Below are positions 1 through 8,631 of a stretch of 64,000 bases of DNA, one piece after another (the first letter of the stretch is position 1; each line of letters starts with the position of its first letter). Origin of the DNA: Candidatus Izemoplasma sp. GTDB taxonomy: Bacteria; Bacillota_I; Bacilli_A; Izemoplasmatales; Izemoplasmataceae. Location of the stretch: positions 62,001-126,000 of the forward strand of contig JAXKVY010000004.1 of assembly GCA_036172455.1 (NCBI GenBank), read 5' to 3'. The position numbers were made by a program, and so were the translations under genes. The notes under the pieces are model-generated. The model saw nothing but the letters and a program-made list of their open reading frames with translations. It was not told the origin of the DNA and did not search any database.

Positions 1-1
1 A

Positions 2-76
2 CATCCGCATCCAACACTCTCTGAATCAATCATGGAGGCAGCTCACGGTGTGGTAGATAAACCAATTCACTTATAA
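2..76 (+). CDS. lpdA: Dihydrolipoyl dehydrogenase, C-terminal end (partial)
   Basis: The open frame that enters the window ends HPHPTLSESIMEAAHG... with stop TAA at 74-76. The HxHPTLSE motif holds the catalytic His-Glu pair at the dimer interface of dihydrolipoamide dehydrogenases (E3 of the 2-oxo acid dehydrogenase and glycine cleavage complexes). Only the last 24 residues are visible. A lipoate ligase gene 3.3 kb downstream fits a lipoyl-dependent complex upstream of the window. Family call is firm; which complex it serves cannot be seen. Confidence 0.85.
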   Translation, partial: HPHPTLSESIMEAAHGVVDKPIHL

Positions 77-87
77 ATATATCCATC

Positions 88-119
88 CTATTCCCGTCGG
101 GACGACCCGATACGAATAG
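88..119. other. Imperfect inverted repeat (stem-loop) after lpdA
   Basis: CTATTC (88-93) pairs with GAATAG (114-119); inside, GT/AC and CGGG (98-101) with CCCG (106-109) continue the stem around small bulges, with loop ACGA. No U tract follows, so it is not a classic terminator. It sits 12 bases after the lpdA stop and just before the true terminator. It may protect the mRNA end. Confidence 0.45.
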
Positions 120-123
120 TCTT

Positions 124-153
124 AAAACCAGCTTGTAAAGAGCTGGTTTTTTT
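124..153 (+). terminator. Rho-independent terminator of the lpdA operon
   Basis: AAAACCAGCT (124-133) pairs perfectly with AGCTGGTTTT (141-150) around a 7-base loop, followed by a T run to 153. Confidence 0.9.
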
Positions 154-260
154 ATGTAGACGTTCTAGTGTGAACGCTTGATGTATGATTAAGTTAGGAA
201 ATCTTTCTTCTTATGATATGCAAAATGTGGTATGATAAACTTAGTTTATAAGGATAATTT

Positions 261-276
261 TCACAACTTTATCACA
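261..276 (+). promoter_or_regulatory. Direct-repeat operator candidate (TCACA-N6-TCACA)
   Basis: Two TCACA boxes begin at 261 and 272, an 11-base period typical of OmpR-family regulator sites. A TATGAT -10-like box lies upstream at 231-236, so the boxes sit downstream of it, a position that would suit autoregulation. The sequence CACAACTTTAT here is repeated at 2775-2785 in front of the small exported protein gene. Function is inferred from spacing and recurrence. Confidence 0.5.
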
Positions 277-323
277 TGGACAAAGAGCAAACTGATATAA
301 TTAAGATATATGAGGTGACCACA

Positions 324-1007
324 ATGCATAAAACGATTTTGATTATTGAAGACGAGGTGTCATTATTAGAAATTTTGACATCATATTTTTCAAAAGAAGG
401 GTTTCACGTATTAACCGCAGAAAATGGGTTTGAAGGCATTCTGTTATTTAAAGAAAACACTGTTGATATTGTCTGTTCTGATATCATGATGCCAAAAGTA
501 GATGGGTTTGAAGTAGCGAAAAAGATTCGTGAGACTAGTGATGTACCAATCATCCTTTTAACAGCTTTAGATACAGAAGAAGACCAGTTAAAAGGATATG
601 AATTGCACATTGATGAATATGTCACAAAACCGTTCTCACCGAGTATTTTGGTCGCAAAAGTTAAAGCAATTTTACAACGGATTTCACCTAAAAATACGGC
701 GTCTGATGACATCATAAAATATGCTGGGTTAACCATTAATATACCAGCACACAGTGTATTGGTAGATCAAACACGCTTGCATCTATCAAAAACAGAATTT
801 GATATGCTTACTTATATGGCGAAACGACCGAATCAAGCTATTTCTAGAACAGACTTTTTAGATGAAATATGGGGTATGGACGTGTATGTCGAAGAGCGAG
901 TTGTTGATACCAACATAAAAATGTTACGAAAAAAAATAAAACCGTATGATTATTTCATTCAAACGGTATTTAAAGTAGGGTATAAATTTGACATTTCTCA
1001 AGATTAA
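324..1007 (+). CDS. OmpR-family response regulator
   Basis: A receiver domain (about residues 3-115) carries acidic residues E9/D10, the phospho-acceptor D53 in the CSDIMMP motif, T80 and K102 (VTKPF). A winged-helix OmpR/PhoB DNA-binding domain follows (about 130-227, ending KVGYKFDI). The start at 324 is chosen over an ATG at 276 because GAGGTGA at 312-318 sits just in front and residues before MHKTILIIED are not family-like. The kinase gene at 988 overlaps the 3' end by 20 bases, so the two are co-translated and form one two-component system. A direct-repeat motif upstream suggests autoregulation. Confidence 0.93.
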   Translation: MHKTILIIEDEVSLLEILTSYFSKEGFHVLTAENGFEGILLFKENTVDIVCSDIMMPKVDGFEVAKKIRETSDVPIILLTALDTEEDQLKGYELHIDEYVTKPFSPSILVAKVKAILQRISPKNTASDDIIKYAGLTINIPAHSVLVDQTRLHLSKTEFDMLTYMAKRPNQAISRTDFLDEIWGMDVYVEERVVDTNIKMLRKKIKPYDYFIQTVFKVGYKFDISQD

Positions 1008-2763
1008 ACATAGCTTTATCAAAAAATTATTCATCTCGCTCGCTTTACTCTATCTCATCGTATTTCTTGTTATTGTATTATTTCAATCAACCATATTTGA
1101 ATCCTTTTACACGCAACGCACCATCGATTCGACACTCACCGAGATTGAACATACGTTACCTATCACAAACGAAGATGACCTGTCTCGCCGTATTTTAGAT
1201 TTCTCACAAAGTACTCAAACAACCACATCATTGGTACCGGCAAGTAGTTTGCAAGAACAGTTTAATGTCTTGCAATTACAAATTATTACAGTTCTAACTG
1301 ATCGTGACACGTATGATATTTATGTTCCTAACCTAAAAAATCAAACCTATAACGTTGATGCATCAGTAACAGGCACCTTGGTTTACCATGATGCGAGTGC
1401 ACGTTATATTCCACTCGAATTACAGATTGATGATCACAATATTATGCGTTCTGGTCGAAGACGCATGAATCCGATGTATCAAGAATTTTATCCGGATTTA
1501 GATACCAGTAATACCATCACCATCTCTGGCAATATTACAGCCGTTACTCAGGCCTTAGAAACCCCTGAAATGGATCAGGCGATTAATCCGATTATCTCAA
1601 ACGAGATATTAAACATTGTGACCGAAAATTATGAGGATGTATCATCATTTCAAGAGAATGGATTTCTTTACTATAGCACCAATCCAAACTCTGAAGAGAA
1701 AAACATCGTTTATGTTGTCAGTACAAGTATCGATGATACACCTTATTTATTTATTTCAGTTTTTCCCTATGCACATATTGAAGCCGTAGTTGCTTCTGTC
1801 AGGCAAATTAATACCTACACATTTATCCTTATTTTCATTGTATTGTTGATTGCGGCATTTGTGTATTCAAAGGCATTTTCTAAACCATTACTGACATTAA
1901 ATACCGCAACTAAACAACTATCAAACCTTGATTTTAGTGGGGATCAGATACAATTGGACACTGGTGATGAGTTTAGTGAACTTGCGGATAATATCAACGC
2001 CTTAAGTGCCAACTTACAAACAACATTATCCCAATTAAATGAACAGAATAAGCAGTTATCAAAATCACTCGATCTTGAAAATAAAAATGAACAACGTCGT
2101 CTTGATTTTATTCGCGGAATGTCGCATGAGCTAAAAACACCATTAAGTGTTATCCAAGCCTCTTCAGAAGGTCTAGAAAAAGGTGTCTTTGATAACGAAG
2201 AAGACAAAAGAAAACACTTAAAACTCATCCAACAAGAAGTTGATAAAACAAATAAAATGATTAAAGATATGATGATGGTCTATCGCTTAGATACACCAGA
2301 GTATCAATCACAGTATACTCAATTTGATATTAAAACACTGATCGAAGATGTGTATCAACGGTTAAAGATACTTGCTTTAAACAAGAATTTAGAGGTCGTT
2401 ATTAATAGCGAATCAATCGTGCTTTATGCTGATCGGGATAAACTCGAAATTGTGATCTCAAATTTATTGAATAATGCCATTAAATATACACCAAAGGAAC
2501 AACACATCATCATTGATGTGAATCAAACGTTACAAAATATTGAGGTATCAATTACGAATTATGGAGTGCACATTCCAAACGATGCTTTGGATCATCTGTT
2601 TGATCCGTTTTATCGTGTAAACAAAGACCGTAGACGCAAAGAAGGATCAACCGGTTTAGGGTTATATATCGTAAGTCAAACACTTAAACAATTAAATACA
2701 CAGTGTCATGTTGAAAATATAACAGATGGTGTTCGCTTTTTCTTTACTCTTTCACAAAAATAA
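988..2763 (+). CDS. Membrane sensor histidine kinase
   Basis: 591 residues. A transmembrane helix lies near residues 13-33, an extracellular sensor region near 34-275, a second helix near 276-296, then a HAMP linker, a HisKA domain with phospho-acceptor His380 in FIRGMSHELKTPLSVI, an N box at 492 (NLLNNAIKYTP) and a GLGLYIV G box near 556. The start is TTG at 988, inside the regulator gene; no ATG offers a complete first membrane helix. The sensor region is not a PAS or CACHE type I can name. The downstream small exported protein shares the regulator's putative binding motif, so an envelope signal is plausible. Confidence 0.92.
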   Translation: MTFLKIKHSFIKKLFISLALLYLIVFLVIVLFQSTIFESFYTQRTIDSTLTEIEHTLPITNEDDLSRRILDFSQSTQTTTSLVPASSLQEQFNVLQLQIITVLTDRDTYDIYVPNLKNQTYNVDASVTGTLVYHDASARYIPLELQIDDHNIMRSGRRRMNPMYQEFYPDLDTSNTITISGNITAVTQALETPEMDQAINPIISNEILNIVTENYEDVSSFQENGFLYYSTNPNSEEKNIVYVVSTSIDDTPYLFISVFPYAHIEAVVASVRQINTYTFILIFIVLLIAAFVYSKAFSKPLLTLNTATKQLSNLDFSGDQIQLDTGDEFSELADNINALSANLQTTLSQLNEQNKQLSKSLDLENKNEQRRLDFIRGMSHELKTPLSVIQASSEGLEKGVFDNEEDKRKHLKLIQQEVDKTNKMIKDMMMVYRLDTPEYQSQYTQFDIKTLIEDVYQRLKILALNKNLEVVINSESIVLYADRDKLEIVISNLLNNAIKYTPKEQHIIIDVNQTLQNIEVSITNYGVHIPNDALDHLFDPFYRVNKDRRRKEGSTGLGLYIVSQTLKQLNTQCHVENITDGVRFFFTLSQK

Positions 2764-2803
2764 CACAGCGTTATCACAACTTTATGTTTGATGCATTATA
2801 CAA
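2763..2803 (+). promoter_or_regulatory. Promoter with regulator-like direct repeat before the small exported protein
   Basis: ACACA at 2763 and TCACA at 2774 are 11 bases apart, and TCACAACTTTAT (2774-2785) matches the sequence at 261-272 before the response regulator gene. A TATACA -10 box is at 2798-2803 with no good -35, and the repeats lie over the -35 position, as for an activated promoter. Confidence 0.5.
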
Positions 2804-2837
2804 TTAAATCATCAAATAAAAAAAAGGAGCGATGCAA

Positions 2838-3326
2838 ATGAAACTATTATTATTAGGAAGTATGTTATTTACTGGAGGTAGCGCAGTAGCGATGCAAAAT
2901 GAAGATGTTAACGCGGCTGTAAATGAAGGTGTTGATCATGTTGTACAAGCAGTACAACACCGTTTAGGTCGACGCCTAGCAGATACGGTAAGTGAAACTG
3001 GATTCCCATATCCAAACGAAACTGTACTGGCACAAATGACTGAAGAACAAGCTTTTGCGATCACATCAGAAATTGATCAAATAAATGCTGAGTATGATTG
3101 GGTCAATATGTCAGAAGAAGAGATTGCTGTTGCACTTGAGGAGATTCATGAGAGATTAGACTTACTCTATACTGAACTTGGTCTTGAATTACCACAGATG
3201 CAACGTCAGTATCGTGGTGCTAACAGAAAAGGTCAAGGTGGATACAGAAATGATGGAAATCAACCGTTTAATGGTGAGTGTCCATATGATGATGATACCG
3301 CTGATGATAATGCCGATTCTGCTTAA
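2838..3326 (+). CDS. Small exported helical protein, probable target of the two-component system
   Basis: 162 residues. A hydrophobic N-terminus (MKLLLLGSMLFTGGSAVAM) looks like a short signal peptide; the rest is predicted helical and charged (VNEGVDHVVQAVQHRLGRRL, then MTEEQAFAITSEIDQINAEY), ending in an acidic tail with one Cys. ATG 2838 is chosen over 2832 because GGAG at 2826-2829 is then 8 bases away. The MTEEQ stretch faintly recalls the LTxxQ motif of CpxP/Spy periplasmic proteins, which are also targets of envelope two-component systems, but I cannot claim homology. No known family is recognised with confidence. Confidence 0.75.
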   Translation: MKLLLLGSMLFTGGSAVAMQNEDVNAAVNEGVDHVVQAVQHRLGRRLADTVSETGFPYPNETVLAQMTEEQAFAITSEIDQINAEYDWVNMSEEEIAVALEEIHERLDLLYTELGLELPQMQRQYRGANRKGQGGYRNDGNQPFNGECPYDDDTADDNADSA

Positions 3327-3372
3327 TGTATTCATTTTTTCTCTTAGTAAATAGACGATTTATTCGCCAAAC

Positions 3373-3405
3373 AAAAACCCTAAAACTTAAGTTTTAGGGT
3401 TTTTT
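3373..3405. terminator. Bidirectional terminator between convergent genes
   Basis: A perfect 32-base palindrome centred at 3388/3389 (AAAAACCCTAAAAC and its complement) with T runs on both strands. It overlaps the stop codon of the minus-strand lipoate ligase gene. Confidence 0.9.
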
Positions 3406-4357
3406 ATGGATAAAAACATAGTTTTTCAATTAATGTTTCACCGTTTATATGATGTTTATTTAAAGGAGGAATCATTTGTTTTAATTTAGAATACCGAAGG
3501 GGTTTATCGATTAAAATATCACTTAACAAAGTATTTAACGCATCATTATTTGATGTGATTGTTTGAATATATCCTTTACGAATATGAAACGTTACCATGG
3601 AGTGGTTTACTTTTTTACGGGTCTTAAAGTTTGCCCCACTACCATAATTCCAATCCCATTGTTGATATTTGTCCTTTACCATTTGTTGGATAATAAATTT
3701 ATCTTTATCTGTTAGATGAAAAGTATTTAATGCCGTGTCATTATATAAAACTTCATCAACCAAAAAGTTCATAAATGATTCGGTGGTGGCTTCTATAAAT
3801 AGTAACGCTTTGATATTTTTAGTTTTAGCTGGTTGTGATTGTATCGCATGGCCTTTTTTGGTCGGTGTTTTTAGTAAATGGTTGAGTGCTTTTAAATTGG
3901 TATCAAACAACAAGGTCCCATGATGTATCACGCGGCCTTTATGAAAACTTTGTGCGTTACCACTAATTTTATGATTACCGACATAAATATGAGTTTTCGG
4001 CTTAAATGTAGCGTTGATGCCTAGTTTAGAGAGTGTTCTTATCACTTTATTGATGAAATATTCATAGTTACTTAAGTGTTCTTTAGGATGATGACTAATA
4101 AAAGTATAATTAATATTCCCTAAATCATGGTACACGGTTCCGCCACCACTAATACGTCTAATAACAGGAATCTTTTGGTTACGTATCCGTTTTAAATGCA
4201 CTTCTTCAAAGGCATTTTGATTTCTTCCAATGATGATACTTGGGGTGTTACGCCATACATAAAAGAGATCATCATCTAATGATTTATGTTTAAGTAAATA
4301 TTCTTCTAACGCTAAATTATATTTAGGATCTGTCTTATCATGTCTTAATGTTTTCAT
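3404..4357 (-). CDS. lplA: Lipoate--protein ligase
   Basis: 317 residues, close to the usual 330 of LplA enzymes that adenylate lipoate and attach it to E2 or H proteins. The family signature RRISGGGTVYHDLGN is at residues 67-81 and the catalytic lysine is K130 in GNHKISGNAQ. The C-terminal part matches the accessory domain. The start has an AGGGTGGT ribosome site. It lies convergent to the small exported protein and opposite htpG. With lpdA at the window's left edge it supports a lipoyl-dependent enzyme complex in this organism, fed by lipoate salvage. Confidence 0.92.
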   Translation of the reverse strand: MKTLRHDKTDPKYNLALEEYLLKHKSLDDDLFYVWRNTPSIIIGRNQNAFEEVHLKRIRNQKIPVIRRISGGGTVYHDLGNINYTFISHHPKEHLSNYEYFINKVIRTLSKLGINATFKPKTHIYVGNHKISGNAQSFHKGRVIHHGTLLFDTNLKALNHLLKTPTKKGHAIQSQPAKTKNIKALLFIEATTESFMNFLVDEVLYNDTALNTFHLTDKDKFIIQQMVKDKYQQWDWNYGSGANFKTRKKVNHSMVTFHIRKGYIQTITSNNDALNTLLSDILIDKPLRYSKLKQMIPPLNKHHINGETLIEKLCFYP

Positions 4358-4390
4358 CGCACCACCCTTTTCATTTATTGTATCTTAGGT

Positions 4391-4442
4391 GTGCTAAAAA
4401 AGCAATCAAACACTTTTAGCACTCATTACTTGACAGTGCTAA
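4391..4442 (+). promoter_or_regulatory. CIRCE operator (HrcA site) with an extra half-site
   Basis: TTAGCACTC (4416-4424), nine bases, then CAGTGCTAA (4434-4442) matches the CIRCE consensus TTAGCACTC-N9-GAGTGCTAA at 17 of 18 positions. A further half-site GTGCTAAAA at 4391-4399 forms a perfect 9-base inverted repeat with TTTTAGCAC at 4414-4422, so three alternating half-sites lie in a row. HrcA repressor binding is inferred from the consensus. Confidence 0.88.
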
Positions 4443-4458
4443 CATGATGCGATATAAT
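4430..4458 (+). promoter_or_regulatory. Sigma-A promoter of htpG
   Basis: TTGACA (4430-4435), 17-base spacer, TATAAT (4453-4458): perfect consensus. The -35 box lies inside the CIRCE element, so HrcA binding would block the polymerase. Confidence 0.92.
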
Positions 4459-4501
4459 ACGATAGGAAAGTCATTTAATTTTGTTTAAGGAGGAATTAAA
4501 G

Positions 4502-6400
4502 ATGGCAAAAACGAAACAATTTAAAACAGAATCAAAACAACTTTTAGAACTGATGACTCATTCGATTTACACCCATAAAGAAATCTTTTTACGTGAGTTA
4601 ATTTCAAACGCAAGTGATGCGATTGATAAGCGTCATTTTATGGCATTAACCGATACGGATAAAGCCGCAGATTATGAAATAATCATTGAGCGTGATGAAG
4701 ATAATCGCACATTAACGATTCGCGATAATGGAATTGGGTTAACCGAAGAGGAGTTAATTAACAACTTAGGTACGATTGCGAATAGTGGTACAAAAGAATT
4801 TAGAGAAAAATTAAAAGAAGCCAAAGATATAGAAATCATTGGACAATTTGGTGTCGGGTTCTATAGTTCATTTATGGTCGCAGAAAAAGTCGTTGTCAAA
4901 ACACGAAGCATTGATAGTGATCAAGGATATAAATGGGTAAGTAAAGGAACCAGCCGCTATACCATTAGTGAGATTGATCGCGATAAAGTCGGGACTGAAA
5001 TTACCCTTCATCTCCGTGAAAATGATGATGAAAATGAAGAAAATTATGATGAGTTCTTAAAAGAATTTAAAATTAAGAATCTTGTCAAAAAATATAGTGA
5101 TTATGTCCGCTACCCAATTAAAATGGAAGTGACAAAATATGATACACCAGAAGACGAAGACAAAGACCCGGTTGAATATAAAGAATTAGAAACACTGAAT
5201 TCGATGGTACCATTATGGCGTAAAAACAAAAGTGAAATTACAGATGACGAATACGCCGAATTTTATAAACATCAATTCAACGACTATGAAGACCCAATGA
5301 AAGTGATTCATACAAAAGTTGAAGGGTTAACACAATATACTTCACTATTATTCATTCCGAAAAAAGCCCCATTTGATTTATACAGTGATAAATATGAAAA
5401 AGGATTACAACTCTATTCTAAAGGCGTATTTATCATGGATAAAAATAAAGATTTACTGCCAGACTATTTCCGTTTTGTGAAAGGATTAGTTGACTCTGCG
5501 GATCTCAATTTAAACATTTCGCGTGAAACTTTACAACAAGATCGACTGGTAAAAACCATTGCGAAAAGTGTTGAAACAAAAATTAAAACAGAACTTGAAC
5601 GCATGATGAAAAATGAGCGTGAGACATACAATGATTTATATGATATTTACGGAGTGAACTTTAAATATGGTGTCTATGATGGATTCGGTATGAATAAAGA
5701 AAAACTTCAAGATTTAATCATGTTTAAAACAACTAAGCGTGATGACTATGTTTCATTAAAAGAATACGTCAACAACATGAAAGATGACCAAAAATACATC
5801 TACTACGCATCAGGTAAAAATAAAGAAAGCATTTTATCATTACCACAAATGGACTTAATCAAAGAAAAAGATTATGAAGTCTTATTGTTCACAGATGATA
5901 TTGATCAGTTTATGGTCAATGTGATGCAAAGTTATGATGATAAAGAGTTTAAATCAATTAATCAAGGTGACCTTGATTTAATGGATAAAAAAGAGGAGAA
6001 GAAGCTTAAAAAGTTAAACAAAGAGAAAGAGGAATTCTTAAAAGCAATCTCTGAATCCCTCGGTGGAAACGTTAAAGAAGTTGTCTTATCAAAACGTTTA
6101 AAAGACAGTCCCGTCTGTTTAGTAAGTGGTGAAGGTATCTCTATGGAAATGGAAAAAGTCCTTAAGAACTTACCAAACAATAACGATGCTAAAGCAACAC
6201 AAATCTTAGAAATCAATCCGAACCATGAACTCTTTAGCACATTAGAAAAAGTGTATGAATCAAATCCAGATAGTATGAACAAATATGCGAAGATCTTATA
6301 TAATCAAGCCTTATTAATTGAAGGTATGCCACTCGATAATCCTGTTGAGTTTTCTAACTTAATGGTTGACTTGATGGTTGAAGCTAACAAGAAAGCATAA
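4502..6400 (+). CDS. htpG: Molecular chaperone HtpG (Hsp90)
   Basis: 632 residues, the normal length. GHKL ATPase motifs are clear: ELISNASDAIDK (N36, D39), DNGIGLTEEEL, GTIANSGT and GQFGVGFYSSF. The middle-domain signature LNISRETLQQ follows and a C-terminal dimerisation domain completes it. The ATG at 4502 is the start because AAGGAGG at 4487-4493 precedes it; an upstream TTG in frame would place the ribosome site inside the gene. Control by CIRCE/HrcA is unusual, since in Bacillus htpG lies outside the HrcA regulon. It is monocistronic, closed by the terminator at 6405. Confidence 0.97.
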   Translation: MAKTKQFKTESKQLLELMTHSIYTHKEIFLRELISNASDAIDKRHFMALTDTDKAADYEIIIERDEDNRTLTIRDNGIGLTEEELINNLGTIANSGTKEFREKLKEAKDIEIIGQFGVGFYSSFMVAEKVVVKTRSIDSDQGYKWVSKGTSRYTISEIDRDKVGTEITLHLRENDDENEENYDEFLKEFKIKNLVKKYSDYVRYPIKMEVTKYDTPEDEDKDPVEYKELETLNSMVPLWRKNKSEITDDEYAEFYKHQFNDYEDPMKVIHTKVEGLTQYTSLLFIPKKAPFDLYSDKYEKGLQLYSKGVFIMDKNKDLLPDYFRFVKGLVDSADLNLNISRETLQQDRLVKTIAKSVETKIKTELERMMKNERETYNDLYDIYGVNFKYGVYDGFGMNKEKLQDLIMFKTTKRDDYVSLKEYVNNMKDDQKYIYYASGKNKESILSLPQMDLIKEKDYEVLLFTDDIDQFMVNVMQSYDDKEFKSINQGDLDLMDKKEEKKLKKLNKEKEEFLKAISESLGGNVKEVVLSKRLKDSPVCLVSGEGISMEMEKVLKNLPNNNDAKATQILEINPNHELFSTLEKVYESNPDSMNKYAKILYNQALLIEGMPLDNPVEFSNLMVDLMVEANKKA

Positions 6401-6404
6401 TTAA

Positions 6405-6446
6405 AAAACCAGAATTCAAACCGATGATGATTTGAATTCTGGTTTT
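6405..6446. terminator. Bidirectional terminator
   Basis: AAAACCAGAATTCAAA (6405-6420) pairs perfectly with TTTGAATTCTGGTTTT (6431-6446), loop of 10. It overlaps the stop codon of the minus-strand HD-GYP gene. Confidence 0.9.
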
Positions 6447-8457
6447 ATATTTGCGCATCTTCTATGATAATTTTAATGTTTCCATCTTGTATACATTTAA
6501 TAGCGATATCAACTAACTTTGGATTGAACTGCGTATCCTTGTACAGTTGCAGTTCGGCAATAATTTCCTCGTGCGTTTTACGTCTTGAATAAGGTCGTTT
6601 TGTTGACATTGCACTAATCGCATCAGCAATACAAAGAATTTGTGATCCAACAGGAATCTCGCCTTGTTTTAAGCCATCGGGATAACCATTTCCGTTATAC
6701 CATTCATGATGATGTTTGACTAAGTTAGCGATAGGGGTTAAATCTTTTGATTTCACCAAGATATTATATCCAAATACAGGATGTTGCTTGATCGCTTCAT
6801 ATTCTTCTTTTGTTAAAGGGTCTTTTTTATTTACAATCTGGAAGCCAACACCAATTTTGCCAATATCATGAACAATACCTGCCCAGTAAATATTTGTTTG
6901 TTCTTCTTGTGATAAGTTTAAGTATTTTGCGATATGTAAGGCAATATCAGCAACCTGTTCACTATGACTACCAGTATACTGATCAAAGAGTTCAAGGGTT
7001 CTAATCAAACTTAGAACAATGTCATCCTTTAAACTATTTGTCCGGTGATTAAGCGCTGAAACATTGTACACTAAGTTGACCATCTGTTGGAACAATTGAA
7101 TATTTTTAATCTCTTGATTGTTAACATAATAATCACTGGTTTTATAGGTTAAAAAGATTAATGCCCCAAAACGGTCTTCACCAGTACGAATAGGAATCCG
7201 TATATCTAGTGAAACGTTATCTAAAAACTTTTCTAAATATTTGTAGTTACCTTTATAAATAAAGCGGTAGTTTTCTTGAGGTTTCTGATACACGATAGGC
7301 TCATCGGTCTGCCAGTTAAATAAGTTGCTCAGGACAGGAAATTCTTTAAACATGGCGATATTGATTCCTTTTGCGTCTATAAAGCGTGTCACATTCCCTG
7401 ATTTATGGGCAAGTAATACCGCATCAAACCGATCAAATAGCCTTGTCGCAATCGAAAATACTTGATCAAGATATTCAACTTTATTCTTTGAATTATCTTG
7501 ATCAATCCATTCTGTTAACTGCATTAAGCCTATGGTTGATGTGAACATGTCTTTGAGTTTTGTATTGGCTTGATTAATCCGTTCTTTTTGTGAATGAATC
7601 GTATGCACGTATTTTTTTGTAATGATAAATAAAATACAACTAATAAATAAAATTAAATCAATACCAATTAAATCAAAATGAATCTCAGTATCAATAACAA
7701 TATCATAAAATGCCATTCGTGAGACTAATATGAAACTTGCATTCATAGCGATTAGAACCTTGAAGTTGAATAAATAAGCGCTTATGGAAAATAAAACGAT
7801 GATGATGACAGTAAAGAAATTATCTGTAAGATAATGGTTAACTGTACTAAATAATAACAATAAGGTTGCCAAATAAAACATACTAAATATAACAGCGACT
7901 AAATGTCTTTTTAACGTTAATCGAATCGGATATACATGCATTAATAATATTGGTAATGTAATCGATACAATCGATACAGTCATAGCGGGTAAGAGTTTAA
8001 TCACATATCCTTGAAAGGATAAATTACCATACAAATTTAAGTAAAGCGTTCCTAAAAGAACACTCCCAACAAACGCAGATATGAAGGCAACAACTGTAAA
8101 AACAATATAACTGTATAAATTTTCTGTTCGATCAAAGTATTTCTTGTTAAAATTTTGTTTTATTAATATACCAAGACTAAGGTAAATAATAACTGTTAAA
8201 GAGGCGTAAATGACCGCAGGGAGTAATGTAACCCCAGTCAATCCATAATAGATTAATGTCCCAGATAATAAGCCCCCGATAATCCCATAGATTCCGCGAT
8301 ATTTAGTAATATAAATACTCGCCATAATCATTGGTAATGTAAAAAAGAATGATAAATGATTTTCTGGGGAGGTTAGAACAGTCAGTTCGATGAGTCTTAC
8401 CACAAGTAAAATACTTGCGATAACTACATTAAATAACCATTTAGGAATTGATTTCAT
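6445..8457 (-). CDS. Membrane HD-GYP domain phosphodiesterase
   Basis: 670 residues. About eight transmembrane helices fill residues 8-290, followed by a coiled coil (about 290-320), a GAF-like region (about 320-475) and an HD-GYP domain (about 490-665). The HD pair is H530-D531 in VHDIGKIGV, and the GYP motif reads HHEWYNGNGYPDGL; the family usually has D where N stands before GNGYP. HD-GYP proteins hydrolyse cyclic di-GMP or related dinucleotides. An AGGAGG site precedes the ATG. I see no GGDEF cyclase in the window. The membrane region may sense a small ligand; its family is not recognised. Confidence 0.9.
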   Translation of the reverse strand: MKSIPKWLFNVVIASILLVVRLIELTVLTSPENHLSFFFTLPMIMASIYITKYRGIYGIIGGLLSGTLIYYGLTGVTLLPAVIYASLTVIIYLSLGILIKQNFNKKYFDRTENLYSYIVFTVVAFISAFVGSVLLGTLYLNLYGNLSFQGYVIKLLPAMTVSIVSITLPILLMHVYPIRLTLKRHLVAVIFSMFYLATLLLLFSTVNHYLTDNFFTVIIIVLFSISAYLFNFKVLIAMNASFILVSRMAFYDIVIDTEIHFDLIGIDLILFISCILFIITKKYVHTIHSQKERINQANTKLKDMFTSTIGLMQLTEWIDQDNSKNKVEYLDQVFSIATRLFDRFDAVLLAHKSGNVTRFIDAKGINIAMFKEFPVLSNLFNWQTDEPIVYQKPQENYRFIYKGNYKYLEKFLDNVSLDIRIPIRTGEDRFGALIFLTYKTSDYYVNNQEIKNIQLFQQMVNLVYNVSALNHRTNSLKDDIVLSLIRTLELFDQYTGSHSEQVADIALHIAKYLNLSQEEQTNIYWAGIVHDIGKIGVGFQIVNKKDPLTKEEYEAIKQHPVFGYNILVKSKDLTPIANLVKHHHEWYNGNGYPDGLKQGEIPVGSQILCIADAISAMSTKRPYSRRKTHEEIIAELQLYKDTQFNPKLVDIAIKCIQDGNIKIIIEDAQI

Positions 8458-8483
8458 CTTTCAGACCTCCTTATATTATTCTT

Positions 8484-8512
8484 ATTATACAGCCTTTTGT
8501 TGTTTTGTACAA
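8484..8512 (-). promoter_or_regulatory. Promoter of the HD-GYP gene
   Basis: On the minus strand, TTGTAC (8507-8512), 17-base spacer, TATAAT (8484-8489), about 27 bases before the start codon. Confidence 0.85.
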
Positions 8513-8597
8513 GATTTCATTATTAAGAGGAAATAATAATAAATTCAATAATAAAAATTAATTTCTTATAGACGTTATATCTTGTCGGTCTCTATGG

Positions 8598-8603
8598 TAT
8601 AAT
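8598..8603 (+). promoter_or_regulatory. -10 box of the ABC exporter operon
   Basis: TATAAT at 8598-8603, with only a weak -35 (TTATAT or GTTATA near 8574-8580). The leader to the ATG at 8632 is about 20 bases and contains AAGGTG. Confidence 0.6.
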
Positions 8604-8631
8604 AGACTGACTACTTAAAGAAGGTGAAACC

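Noticed and set aside
276-323. Extra 16 residues at the start of the response regulator
   Set aside because: The ATG at 276 lies within the putative operator, has no ribosome site, and the extra residues precede the normal receiver-domain start.
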